From Papio anubis (Eukaryota; Chordata; Mammalia; Primates; Cercopithecidae), in the NCBI RefSeq assembly GCF_008728515.1, contig NC_044980.1, forward strand, positions 60,075,590-60,139,589: a DNA stretch of 64,000 nucleotides. The letters are read 5' to 3'. Shown here piece after piece: positions 50,723-62,127 of the stretch. Made by a program: the position numbers and the translations under genes. Position 1 is the first letter of the stretch. Every line of letters starts with the position of its first letter. The notes beneath the pieces are model-generated. The model was not told the DNA's origin, searched no databases, and saw only the letters and a program-made list of their open reading frames with translations.

Positions 50723-50972
50723 TGACCAATCGTATAAAATTCTATTTGTGATTGTACCACGTCATATCTTACTACAAAAAAATTATCTTTTTTAATTCAT
50801 TATTTTATTTCACAAAGTAATCTAAGGCTAAAAGTCTACTGTCACTGAGGTCACAAAACTCAGAAGATTTACAGGGCTATATTTTGAAAGGAGAGATTTA
50901 ATAAAGATAAGACTAAAGGTTACTTAACTTTTATGAGTTGGTCCTAGTATGTCTGTTTTGCCCTCTTATTCT

Positions 50973-51266
50973 ATTTTTTTTTTTTTTTTTTGAGACGGAG
51001 TCTCGCTCTGTAGCCCAGGCTAGAGTGCAGTGGCCGGATCTCAGCTCACTGCAAGCTCCGCCTCCTGGGTTCACGCCATTCTCCGGCCTCAACCTCCCGA
51101 GTAGCTGGGACTACAGGCGCCCGCCACCTCGCCCGGCTAGTTTTTTGTATTTCTTAGTAGAGACGAGGTTTCACCGTGTTATGGTCTCGATCTCCTGACC
51201 TCGTGATCCACCCGTCTCGGCCTCCCAAAGTGCTGGGATTACAGGCTTGAGCCACCGCGCCCGGCC
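50973..51266 (-). mobile_element. Young AluY of Old World monkey type, antisense, 7-bp deletion
   Basis: Reverse complement carries ggccggagaatgg, aagaaatacaaaaaactagccgggcgaggtgg and gagatccggccactgcactc, close to the copy at 30948-31251. It lacks cctggct after gagaccat. Exact 16-bp target duplication tttgccctcttattct at 50957-50972 and 51267-51282. Confidence 0.96.
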
Positions 51267-51282
51267 TTTGCCCTCTTATTCT

Positions 51283-51596
51283 AATTTCACATTTCCCTGT
51301 AGCAAGATGGTTATCAGAAATCAATCTGTGTCTCTACATTTAAGAACAGAAACTCCTTTTGCTTATTTAAATTATTTCACCAGCAACAGCATTTCTTTTG
51401 GATCCTGATGCTATTCAAAGCATACTTGCCTTTAAAATGCAAAACCAACTCAATTGGCCTGACAATTTATTGGTCTTGAATGGCTTACCATTTGTTGCTT
51501 CAAAGTGTTCCTCACTTTGCTTTTCAATGCTTTTTTCTGTGCCTTCCTCTACTAAAGAGACATAAAGCTAAAATAGTTAATGGAAATACTCTCAGG
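51283..51596. other. Intron spacer between inverted Alus
   Basis: About 310 bp of unique-looking sequence separating an antisense AluY from a sense AluJ; nothing recognised. Confidence 0.55.
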
Positions 51597-51893
51597 CAGA
51601 AGCCTGAGGTGGCTCACGCCTGTAATCCCCAAAATTTGGGAGGCCAAGGCAGGTGGATCAATTGGTCTCAGGAATTCGAGACCATTCTGAGCAACGTTGA
51701 GAAAACCCTGTATCCACAAAAAATACAAAAATTAGCCAGGCATGGTGACATGTACATGTGGCCTCAGCTACTCAGGAGGCTGATGTGGGAGGATTACTTG
51801 AGCCTGGGAGGTAGAGGCTGCAGTGAGCCATAAACCACCACAGCACTGCACTCAAGCCCAGAATACAGAGTGGGAGCCTGTCTCAAAAAAATT
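51597..51893 (+). mobile_element. AluJ, sense
   Basis: cagaagcctgaggtggctcacgcctgtaatccccaaaatttggg ... gcagtgagccataaaccaccacagcactgcactcaagcc, highly diverged. Confidence 0.9.
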
Positions 51894-52796
51894 AAAAAGC
51901 TAAAAAAAATTTAACAAAACAGCTTTACTTTCCAAATTATGTAAAATATTTGGTTTCCAAGTCATGTAAAATATTTGGTAACCTAATTGACCAATCTCTA
52001 AAAGTTGTTGATTTAACAGTCGAAAAAAGGGTGAGAGCATCCCCCCTACTTCATGGAAGACATATATATATATAAATATACCCAACAAGAAAAGCAGATT
52101 AAGACAAAAGGGAACAGTGTCTGGAATGGAATATGACTCTGATCTCATTTCAATCATTAAAAATTTTAAAAAATCAGTAAAGACAACATTAATACAAATG
52201 CTCAGGTGAGAAATTTTTGGTGGGAGTGACAGAGACAAGCACTTCCTTCTCTCTCCTTTTTTACATTTCCTGTTACTACAGTGGGTCCTCAAGGCATTCG
52301 AGCATATGCCTTTGCCCACATGCTCTATGACCCATATTGCCTTGCTTACTTTGTGATCCCCATATTCTTCCCATTTCCACATGGCTAAGTTGTCGCTTCA
52401 TTCTGACATCTGATATTCTTGAATAAAAAGTTAAGCAATGGAATTCTAGATTGCCAAACAAGCTGGAGAGACATTACTATCTTTAAATACCCCCTAAAAG
52501 GAGATGCAGAACACACACTCCAATGAGCTATCCCTGCACAATCCAGAAAGATGATTTAGCCCCTTTTAAAATCCCATTTAAGAATGATAAAGAGAATAAA
52601 ATACCAGTAGATACAAAATATTAAAAAATGTTAACACATTGTTCACTCTAATTTTGATTCTGTGTACCTCCATTTGTGTTTTGTATAGTTTTTTGCTTTA
52701 TTTTGTGTTTATAAATTTTTTCCAGGGAGAAAGTTTCAGTGGGTGGGAGGGATGGCAAGAAAGAAGAATGAAAGAATAGTACCAGCATCTGTAGCT
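51894..52796. other. Intron sequence with a 160-codon minus frame of unknown meaning
   Basis: The minus frame 51900-52382 has no family wording. It includes a near-tandem duplication at its end (gtaaaatatttggt twice, 51940-51979). I see no supporting splice sites and treat it as a chance frame. Confidence 0.45.
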
Positions 52797-53241
52797 TCTC
52801 ATGGCAGCCATTAACAAAGCACCAAAAATTGGCTAGCTTAAAATAACACAAATTTATCATGTCACAATTTCTGGAGGGTAGAAGTTTGAAATGAAGGTAT
52901 CAGCAAGGCCATATTCTCTCTGAAACCTGAAGGGGAGAATCCTTCCTTGCCTTTTCTGGCTACTGTTTTTTGCGGGCAATCATTGGTATTCCTTGACATG
53001 CATCATTCCAATATCTGATTCTACCATCATGTGGCCATATTTTCCATGTATGTCTCTGTCTCTGTATCTCTTTTCTTCTTATAAGGACACCAGCCACATC
53101 AGAGTAAGGGTCTACCATACTGCAGTAATCTTAACTACTTACATCTGCAAGGACCCTATTTCCACATAAGCTCACATTCTGAGGGACTGGGAGTTAGGAC
53201 TTCACCATATCTTTTGGGGGGGGATACAATCCAACCCATAC
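52797..53241 (-). mobile_element. MaLR/MLT1-like LTR, antisense
   Basis: ttaaaataacacaaatttatcatgtcacaatttctggagggtagaagtttgaaatgaagg ... cttcttataaggacaccagccacatcagag ... cacattctgagggactgggagttaggacttcaccatatcttttgggggggg, then caatccaacccataca. This is the reversed layout of an old MLT1-like LTR. Confidence 0.75.
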
Positions 53242-53334
53242 AGCATCTGACAAATGGACATTTCAAATCAGATGCAGAACTGTTGCTTCAAATATAAAAA
53301 GCATTATTTTATCCTACAGATTTTTCTTTCCTTT

Positions 53335-53940
53335 CATTCTTCTCCCATACCTCTTGGAATAATCTTAACTTATCCTTCTCTATCTTCTCCCAATATCCAC
53401 TCAACCATCAATGCCTATCAATATTTCTCTTTATTCTCATGGTACTAATTCAGTTTAGTCCTTTGAGTTTCATTTGTTCTCAAAAGTCTCTGAATTGGCC
53501 TCTCTACTTCCAGGCTCTCCCCATCAAAGGAATCCATTCTATATACACTGCTTTCTTCACTCCTCTCAATATGCGTGAAATTATATAATTCCCTTAAAAA
53601 CTCCTCCAGTTTCACTTTTGCCTCCCTGTCTTGTCTTATGATGTTACACTCATCTAAAGGGATTTTCATCCACTTAAAGAAGCAACATCCAAAGCTAACC
53701 CCAAACTACTTCTTCTAACTAACCTTTCTTGAACTTAAGAATACCCTGATTTCTTTCTCTGTTTAACTACTACAGCACCATACTACACACTGTAATCCCT
53801 GGATATATATCATTTGCTTGTGTCATTCACTGCTATTCTATATAAATTAAGCTTCTAATGCTGAATATATTATAAACTCTTGAAGTCAAGGTCATTCTCT
53901 GTGCTTCTTTCTGTATTCTCCAGAACAGAAAAGAGAACAT
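53335..53940 (+). mobile_element. L2 LINE, sense
   Basis: caatatccactcaaccatcaatgcctatcaatatttctcttt, ctgaattggcctctctacttccaggctctccccatcaaaggaatccattctatatacactgc and tataaactcttgaagtcaaggtcattctctgtgc occur in L2 order. Confidence 0.72.
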
Positions 53941-54608
53941 AGTAACAAACTTCTGCATACATTAACAATAAAACAATTGGAGATTTTAAAAAGGAATCTC
54001 AAGAGAATAAAAAAAAGTCATGATCTTACTGTAAAATCAAGTCTTCAAAATCTGTTTTTAATAACATTTTTTCCTAATTATAAGATATATGTGTTCATTA
54101 GAAATATCTGGAAAACACAGGTAATCATTTAAAAATAAAACCAGCCATCAAACAACCACTTTAAAAAATTGTTTTAATCCTCATTTAATCCTTTGTTTTA
54201 GTCCTCATTTACAGCTGTGCAAGAGTAAAGACAAATTATTTTCCCTTACAGTGAATCCAAGTCTTTAACCTTTGGAATATTGATAAATGTCTGTAGGGAT
54301 TGAACTCCATCTTTGCTCCATTTTTATAGTAAAGAGATACATGAAAGTTTGTAAGACCAAATAACTTCTACATATGTAAACACATACTTCCAGAATTAGC
54401 CCAGGGCTCTCATGAGATGTACAGACTGTCACAAGGTGATAAAAATTATTGTTCTTTTCTCTGCTTTGCCATATAAATTGTGTGATATTTCATCCTAACT
54501 TTGTAGTCTCTAGCAGGCTGCATGTGTGCATATTCTGTTATACTTACTTAACAATAAACTGGTTTTCCTTCTTTTCTACATTGTCACAGAGAAGACTCTG
54601 TTGGTAGC

Positions 54609-55195
54609 ACTTTCATTTCCTCAACACCTGGCAAACAATGCCTCTGCTTTCTCCTCCTGCCCCTCCTAAACACACGCACACACATGTACATAACTTTCAT
54701 GTCTTCAATACCTGGCAAACAATGCCCCCGCTTTCTCCTCCCGCCCCTCCTACTCACGTGCACACACATGTACATAACTTTTATGTCCTCAACACCTGGC
54801 AAAAAATGCCCCTGCTTTCTCCTCCCACTCCTCCTAAACACACACACGCACATGTACACAGCTTTCATGTCAATACCTGGCAAACAATGCCCCTGCTTTC
54901 TCCTCCCACACCTCCTACTCACATGCACAAACACGTACATAACTTTCATGTACTCAATACCTGGCAAACAATGCCTCCGGTTTCTCCTCCCGCCCCTGCT
55001 AAACACACACACACACATGTATATAACTTTCATGTCCTCAATACCTGGCAAACAGTGTTCCTGCTTTCTCCTCCCGCCCCTCCTAAACACATGCGCACAC
55101 ACGTACATAACTTTCATGTCCTCAATACCTGGCAAACAGTGTTCCTGCTTTCTCCTCCCGCCCCTCCTAAACACATGCACACACATGTACATAAC
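54609..55195. repeat. 84-bp minisatellite, seven copies
   Basis: The mark cctggcaaa falls at 54627, 54711, 54795, 54876, 54960, 55044 and 55128: spacing 84, 84, 81, 84, 84, 84. Each unit holds the pieces 'ctttcatgtcctcaatacctggcaaacaatgcccctgctttctcctcccgcccctcctaaacacacgcacacacatgtacataa'. The period is a multiple of three and no frame contains a stop in several readings, so it yields frames of about 200 codons on both strands with a 28-residue repeat. These are repeat artefacts unless transcription is shown. Each unit also has a GC-box-like ccgcccctcc and a CA/TG run. Confidence 0.97.
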
Positions 55196-56310
55196 TTTGA
55201 AACAAAATTGGGATCACACGTATGCATGCGTGTTTATATAATTATATAAATATTATATATATACACAAAATATTTGATACATACATTTGCCTTTTAAGGT
55301 TAAATCAAGAGTAACTTTTATATTTATTTCTTGAATTCCTAATATATATACATTATACTATTTAACTGTGTGCTGGAGTCAGTTCTTACTCATGACGATT
55401 GCTTATATGTCTCTTTCCATCTCCACTTTCAGTGACAGCATGTCAGTAATAAAATAGGCCATGGTAGAATTAGTTACACCAAGAAAATACGAAAATACTA
55501 TAAATCAGAACTTTTTTTTCTCCAGACAGCCATTTCACCAGCATACCACTGACAATGCTGTATAGGTTCTGCACCTTGCTTTTTAAATTTAGTTATATAT
55601 CTTACAGATTATGCATATCAGTACATACGGAATTAACAACTAGCACTTTATACTACACTACCTTTAAAAATATACTGGAGGCCGGGAGTAGTGGCTCATG
55701 CCTGTAATCCCAGCACTTTGGGAGGCCAAGGCAGGCAGATGACTCAAGGTCAGTATTTTGAGGCCAGCCTAGATAACATGGCAAAATCCCATCTCTACTA
55801 AAAAAAAATACAAAAATTAGCAGGGTGTGGTGGCAGGCACCCATAATCCCAGCTACTTGGGAGGCTGAGGCAGGAGAATTGCTTGAACTTGAAAGGCAGA
55901 GGTTGCAGTGAGCCAAGATCACGCCACTGCACTCCAACCTGGGTATAAAAGTGAGACTCTGTCTCAAAAAACAAAAACATATTGGGAATATGACTCATCA
56001 CTTCTGAAATGCCCCTAAATTGATGGATAAAATTTTTAAAATTTATTTAGGCATTTCTTTGTTTGATGGTGAGATATAACATTTTTTTCATAACTGTATT
56101 GGCCACAGATTTTTTGTGTGTGTTAAATTATCTACTCATGTCTTCCATTTTGCTTCTGGAATATATAGCTTTTTCTTGGTTTGTAAGAGTTTTTTACTAT
56201 TAAAGATATTAAACACTTGTCCAATACATATGATATAAACATTTTTACATTTTGGCCATTTGTCTTATAATTTTTCTAATAATGATTTATGACATATAAA
56301 ATTCTATATG
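55196..56310 (-). mobile_element. L1M-type fragment, antisense, split by an Alu
   Basis: acaaaattgggatcacac at 55200, tgctgtataggttctgcaccttgctttttaaatttagttatatatcttac at 55558, then after the Alu ggtttgtaagagttttttactattaaagatattaaacacttgtcc and ttggccatttgtcttat. These are ordered landmarks of reversed old L1M. Related wording at 54060-54185 may be the same element before the minisatellite. Confidence 0.65.
55681..55975 (+). mobile_element. AluS-like element, sense
   Basis: ggccgggagtagtggctcatgcctgtaatcccagcactttggg ... caagatcacgccactgcactccaacctggg. Confidence 0.93.
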
Positions 56311-56754
56311 CAGTAACAGTTCTATAAGTATTCTGATTTGAAATTGTGGAAATTCTGGCTACTGATTGAGGAAAGCTCAATTAACATAAGCTAAGCAAAA
56401 ATACAGAATTCTTAGAAAATTATTATCTAAATGATAAACATAATTGTAACTATAAATACAGTAATTGCACTTGAGATAACTCATGTACTTTACAAATGTT
56501 AATTTTCTTTCTTTTCAAAAACAATCTAATGAGGCATATACTAAATGATTCTCTCTGTTTCTCTCTCTTTTTTGTTTTCTCTTCCTCACAAAAAGGTCAG
56601 CAAAATGAAAATTTTTAAATGATCAAGTACAGAAAAAAGCAAATGTGCTAGCTTTATTGTGAGAGTTAAAAAGGCAAACATTGTATTAAACATTAAATTT
56701 GGCTATAAGCTTCTAGGTAACCAAAGCAAAATGGAAACTATGAAGGATTATATC

Positions 56755-57069
56755 TTTTTTTTTTTTTTTTTGAGATGGAGTTTCGCTCTGTTGCCCAGGC
56801 TGGAGTGCAACGGCACCATCTTGGCTCACTGCAACCTCCACCTCCCAGGTTGAAGCGATTCTCCTGTCTCAGCCTCCCGAGTGCTGGGATTACAGGCATG
56901 CATCACTGTGCCTGACTAATTTTTTTTTTTTTTTTTTTTTTTTAATTTTAGTAGAGACAGGGTTTCACCATGTTGGTCAGACTGGTCTTGAACTCTGACC
57001 TCAGGTGATCCACCCACTGTGGCCTCCCAAAGTGCTGGGATTACAAGTGTGAGCCACTATGCCCAGCCT
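56755..57069 (-). mobile_element. AluS-like element, antisense, expanded middle T run
   Basis: gagatggagtttcgctctgttgcccagg ... aaagtgctgggattacaagtgtgagccac; the mid-element run taatttttt is expanded to about 22 T. Diverged duplication gattatatc / gattatacc. Confidence 0.93.
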
Positions 57070-57703
57070 CCAGATTATACCATTTTTGTTGCTGATAAAA
57101 GAAAACATAGCAATCCTTTGAAAGACACAGACTTTTCGTATAGAAATTCTTCATGAAGTTTAAAAAAAAAGAAACTAAAGAAAAGTTATAGAAAATTCAG
57201 GTAACACATGATATCTTTAACAATAGTTTTATAGATACAGAGTAAAAGCTCACTTGATAAATGCCATTCTGTGAGGAATTAATGTTATTTTCAAATTAGC
57301 ATTTATGGAATGTGGAAAATGAATCACATTAATATAATTCAAGCATGGTAGTATATCATAATGCTAAAAACAGACTTCTGTATATCTAGAAGAGGAGATA
57401 GCCAGCAGCTCCCTCGGACTGTTTTTCTTAAAAATTATTTCAGCTAGACTTTTGCTTTTTGGAACACACAATTTGAGGTTGAAGTGTTTAGAAAAAGTCG
57501 GGAGCACAGGAGTTCTAAATGAAGGAAACTCCATAACTCTTGGATTTTCCAATATAATAAAAAGCCAAAACGGTATTGTCACCTCAACAGAAAGTAAGGC
57601 ATATCTGCAGGCAAAGCTAAGATTTTCCTCAAAGATCAACTTTGGATTCACTGATAAAGATTTCTAACAAATGTTTAGATAAGGTATTAGTCATTACCTG
57701 ACT
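57070..57703. other. Intron sequence, no recognised feature
   Basis: Unique-looking; the frames at 57364-57667 on both strands overlap each other and have no recognisable product. Confidence 0.5.
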
Positions 57704-57996
57704 TGGCCATATAAGAAGTCTCAATATTACTCCTGTGAAATATCTGATTTGAGCCCCAGACTGTCCTGAAATACAAGTAATTGAACCAGCTGAACTCCGA
57801 ATGTACTCATTTGAAATTGGATACTTATATTTTGGGTCATGATTGTCAAACTCAATTTTAATTTCTACGTATTGATGTTGAGCCATCAGGTTGTATCCCT
57901 GCATAAAACACTTTGGAGACATTCCATTATACTTATAATAAAATCCAGTTTCCCATGACTCACAAAGAGACTCCCTATACAATTTGCAAAGACCAC
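57704..57996 (-). other. Exon-like open stretch of unknown identity
   Basis: Part of a 149-codon minus-strand open frame (57629-58078). It is bounded by a fair acceptor (TTTTCATTTTACCTAG) and donor (CAG then GTAATG). The peptide between reads, in part, SWETGFYYKYNG and EIKIEFDNHDPKYKYPISNE, rich in aromatic and charged residues and unlike ADAMTS6. I do not recognise a family. The acceptor side lies in an old interspersed repeat (gggtccctttgtacaaaaattaagaatttcaagatg, about 57985-58075), which weakens the case. Could be a chance frame, a decayed pseudogene or a cassette exon. Confidence 0.2.
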
Positions 57997-58080
57997 TAGG
58001 TAAAATGAAAATTCTGGGTCCCTTTGTACAAAAATTAAGAATTTCAAGATGATGACAAGACAGCATTGCACAAAACACAG
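57985..58080. repeat. Old interspersed repeat fragment, family not named
   Basis: aaaatgaaaattctgggtccctttgtacaaaaattaagaatttcaagatgatgacaagacagcattgc matches a widespread mammalian repeat (gggccccttgttcaaaaattattaagaatttcaagatgg...) whose family name I cannot fix. Confidence 0.6.
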
Positions 58081-58114
58081 AGTGTTTCTAAGAATGGGGA
58101 CCTGGTACTTTCTT

Positions 58115-58350
58115 GATCTTCAACCCCACTCCATACTTCATTTTTGCCTCCCCAAAAGGGATTCCCTCCTCCTGCCACAGGGCATATGCTATTTCCAGGC
58201 CTGGAGTAGTCTTCTCATTGCCCTTCACAGGTGACGCCTCGTCTTTCAGATATTTGCTTAAGTGTCACTCCTAAAAGAGGTCTTTCCTGACCACCATATC
58301 TAAGTATTCCCTCTATTCCTGACCACCATATCTAAGTATGTTCTCTTTCA
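58115..58350 (+). mobile_element. L2-like LINE fragment, sense, with 32-bp tandem duplication
   Basis: cctgccacagggcatatgctatttccaggcctggagtagtcttctc, then ttgcttaagtgtcactcctaaaagaggtctttcctgaccaccatatct. The piece starting cctgaccaccatatctaagta is repeated at 58286 and 58318. Confidence 0.6.
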
Positions 58351-60712
58351 TGTATCTTAGTCCATTCAGTCAGCTATAACAAAATACCTTAGACAGGGTA
58401 ATTTATAAATAACAGAAATTTATTTCTCACAGTTCTGGAGGCTGGGAAGTCCATGGTCAAGGCACTAGCAGATTCTATGTCTGGTGAGAGTCCACTTCCT
58501 AAATGGCACTTGTTTGCTGTGTTCTCATATGGTGCAAGAAGAAAATAAGCTCTTTTGGATCTGTTTTATAAGGACACTACTTCCATTCATGAAGATTAAG
58601 CCCTCAGGACCTAGTCACCTCCCAAAGGCTCAACATCTTAATATCATCACCTTGAGGGTTAGGTTTTAACATATAAATTTTGGGAGGACACATATATCCA
58701 GAACATACACTTTTGGCTCTGACCCCACAAAATTCACATCCTTCTCACATACAAAATACATACATTCCATCCCAATAGTCCCAAAAGTCTTAACTCACCC
58801 CAATATCAACTCGAAAGTCTAAAGTCATCAAATATTGGTGAGTCTCAAGGTTTGACTCATCCTGAGGCAAACTGCTCTCCAGTTGTGAAATAAAACAAGT
58901 TATAAACTTCCAAAACACAATGGTGGGACAGGCACAGGATAGGTGTTCCCAAATCAAAAGAGAGAAATGAGAAGGAAGAAAGGGGTAGCTGGTCCCAAGT
59001 TCAAAACCCAACAGGGCAAACAACATTGAATCTTAAGACTGGAGAACCATCTTTTACTCCATGACTCACCTTCCAGACATACTGTGATAGGGATTGGGCC
59101 CCCAAGGCTCCAGGCAATCCTACGCTCATGGTTTTGCTTGGTGAAGTCCACATTGCAGCTCTCACCAATTGTAGTCATGTGCCTGTGGCTCTCCCATGCT
59201 GGAACTGCACTTTGGTTCCTCTACTGCTCTGGGGTGTTGGGGGCATTCCCACCCTCACAGCTCCACTGGTCATTGCCCTAGTGGAGACTCTCTCCAAAGC
59301 TCCACTAGGCATCGTTGTAGTGGGGCCCTCTGTGATGACTCCCCTCATAACAATTCTCTGCCTGAGATCCAAGACTCTCTGGGGCATCCTTAGAAATCTA
59401 GTTGGAGGTACCCATGCCACCACAGTTCATGCCTTCTGCAGTCATGAAGATGGTACTGCATGAACACCAGCATGATCTACCACCCATGCATTTTGGAGAG
59501 GCAGCCTGAGCCACAACTAAATCTGTGAAGGAGCACTGCATCAGAACTCAGGGAGTAGAGCCTTGAAACGTTCCACCTCCAAGGCTCTGGCATTCTGACC
59601 CTGTGATGGGTGGGGCAACCCCAAAGATTACTGAAATGCCTTTAGGGTCATTCTTTCATTGTCTTGATGAATAGCATCTGACTTCCTTCTATCCATACTA
59701 ATCTCCTTATCAAACGTTTGATTGGCCACACCCTCAGTGTTCTCCCCAAACATTTTTCATTCTTTACCATATAGCCAGGCTGAGCATTTTCCAAGTCTTC
59801 AAATTCTGCTTCCTTTTTAATTATAAATTCCACCTTTAATTCATTTCTCTCTCACACATTTTACTATACGCAGTCAAGAGAAACCATGCCACAAGAGAAA
59901 CCATGCCACATCCTCAACACTTTTCTTGGATATTTCTTCTGCCCAATATCCTATTTCATCACTCAGAAGTTCCATCTTCCATTCTGCCCAATATCCTATT
60001 TCATCACTCAGAAGTTCCATCTTCCACAAAGCAGTAGAACACAAACACAATTCAGCCAAGTTCTTTGTCAATTTATAACAAAGAGACCTCATTAAGATGA
60101 CCTACTTTATCCATATTTGTACCAATATTCTGCTCATAACCACTTAAGTAATCTCTAAGAAGACTTAGGCTTTTTCTACATCTCTCCTCTTCTCCTGAGC
60201 ACTTGACAGAATTGTCCTTAAGCCTCCTTTCACAGCTGTGTACTACAAAACTTCCAACCTCTACCCATAACTAAGTTCCAAAGTTGCTTCCACGTTTTTA
60301 AGTATTTGTTATATGGCAACACCCCACTTCTTGATACCATTGTCTGTTTCAGTCCATTAAGCTTGCTACAACAAAATACCTTAGCCTGGGTAATTTATAA
60401 GCATCAGGAATTTATTGCTCACCGTTCTAGAGGCAGGGAAGAAGATCAAGGGAGCACCAGATGTGGTGTCTGATAAGGGTTTTCTGCATCATAGATGATA
60501 CCTTCTTGCTGCATCTTCACATGGTAGAAGGGCAAAAGGGGCTAACAACCTCCCTCAGGCATCTTTTATAAGGTCACTCATCCCATTCATGAAGGCTCTG
60601 CCCTCACTATTCACTTCCTCAAGTCCCCACCTCTTAATACCATCACCTTGGAGACTGGGTTTCAAGATATGAATTTCAGAGGCAGGAAGGGACATACATT
60701 CAGATCATAGCA
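58351..60712 (-). mobile_element. Complete MaLR (MLT1/MST-class) provirus, antisense, two LTRs
   Basis: 3' LTR at 58351-58709 and 5' LTR at 60341-60712, both reversed (ctataacaaaataccttagacagggtaatttataaa...; ctacaacaaaataccttagcctgggtaatttataag...). Just inside the 5' LTR the plus strand reads ggcaacaccccacttcttgatacca, the reversed start of a MaLR internal region (primer-binding side). The internal region of about 1.6 kb has no long gag or pol frame, as is usual for MaLRs, which are non-autonomous relatives of ERVL. Flanks tttca / cattg do not match, so the target duplication has decayed or the ends are off by a few bases. Confidence 0.88.
59937..60026. repeat. 45-bp tandem duplication inside the MaLR internal region
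   Basis: The unit beginning ttctgcccaatatcctattt is present twice in a row (59937-59981 and 59982-60026), essentially identical. A second, 18-bp duplication (caagagaaaccatgcca) lies at 59874-59908. Confidence 0.95.
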
Positions 60713-60914
60713 CATTGTATCTTGATTTCTCCTGTACAGAATTTATCACAATTAGCAAATATGTATTTGTTTACTTGTTTATTGCCTATCTTTCCCCTTT
60801 AGAATAGAAATTCCAGTAGTACAGACTGTATGAAATTTTTATTCACAAATGTAGAATCACTTCATTGCACAGTAGCATAAAATAAACACTAACAAATACT
60901 TGGACAACAATGAC

Positions 60915-61125
60915 TGCAAACTAAACTCAGAGAGACCCAAGTTTGGACTTCAGCTTTGCAATATTTTAACTGGGTGATTGTGATCTTGGGTAATCTCCTT
61001 TGAACTTCAGTTCTCTCCACTGTGAAGTGAGATTATATTAGTATGAAATCAATTGTTATGTATAAAGGGCTTAGCAGAGGACCGATTCATAGTACCACTT
61101 AGTAAAAATTATTATCATTTTTAAT
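60915..61125 (-). mobile_element. MIR SINE, antisense
   Basis: actcagagagacccaagtttggacttcagctttgcaatattttaactgggtgattgtgatcttgggtaatctcctttgaacttcagttctctccactgtgaagtgagattatatt is full reversed MIR order. Confidence 0.88.
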
Positions 61126-61779
61126 TTTATTTATTATTTCTATTTTAATTTTTTAAATTATTTACATTTTGAGTCTCTCTATATGAAGATCAATTAATTC
61201 TGATTCCCAATAAATTTTTAAAGCATGAGGATAGAAAGATGCTTGTAATTCCTTTGCTGTGGCATGATCTTATCTTAGATTATAGAGTATTTTACAAAGA
61301 AAGGGGCAAATACAGCCAATTTTATAATACATGAGATGAAGCAATTGTAGGAATTTTAAATTAACATGAGAAATACATTATGTGAAGTATCTCATAAAGT
61401 AAAAGCACTGACCAAATGTAAGGTTCAATGTGGTCATTACAATTTACCACTGCTTATTTTGGCTGAGCACTGGAGAAGGGACTAAGAATTAAGAAGCAGT
61501 GATGTCTTCTATGGTTAGAGAAAAGATAAGCTGTTTATGGCAACTAAATTTTATCAGAATCCCTCCAGCCTATTATTGAACATTTTAACAATATGGACTA
61601 TGTAATTTACTAAATAAGCTATAATTCTACCAGAATTAGGAGTCCTCCACAAAGAATAACAATGATTTCTCAACATCTTAAATATGTTTTTCTTCTAATT
61701 GAATTCCAGGCTATATATTATTATGTCATGTCTAACATTGATAATATCTCACATTTTTCTTTTTTTAAAAAATGTTCCT
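61126..61779. other. Intron sequence, no recognised feature
   Basis: AT-rich unique-looking sequence; nothing recognised. Confidence 0.5.
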
Positions 61780-62090
61780 TTTAAAGTTGGGTGATGAGTA
61801 CATCTGTCTTATTTTTCATATATTTCAAAATGTATATTGAAACATTCCCCTTTATCAGGTATTATCAGGTATTTAAGTTGCACCTGATTTTTATCTATAA
61901 TAAATAGTATGGCAATATCCTTGTACACAAATCTTTGATGATACATTTGTTTGTGCCCTTATAAGGAATTTCTAGAAGTGTACCTGACAGATCAAAGGTA
62001 AGTATGAAAAATGTTTAACACTGTTGATTTACATTAACAACAAATGTAGAAATATTATGCTAATTTATACTACCAAGCACAGGAGATATG
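61780..62090 (-). mobile_element. L1M-type fragment, antisense
   Basis: aataaatagtatggcaatatccttgtacacaaatctttgatgatac ... ttataaggaatttctagaagtgtacctgacagatcaaaggtaag is reversed old L1M. Confidence 0.7.
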
Positions 62091-62127
62091 AGGACCTATG
62101 ATACAATACCTTAACTATTAACTTCTT

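Noticed and set aside
51900..52382. 160-codon minus frame
   Set aside because: No recognisable family or domain, no convincing splice sites, and low-complexity AT-rich composition; treated as chance.
54584..55249. Three open frames of 185-203 codons on both strands with a 28-residue repeat
   Set aside because: They are by-products of an 84-bp tandem repeat whose period is a multiple of three; no start context, splice sites or protein family support them.
59128..59463. Frames of 65-111 codons on both strands
   Set aside because: They fall in the internal region of the MaLR provirus, which has no functional coding capacity.
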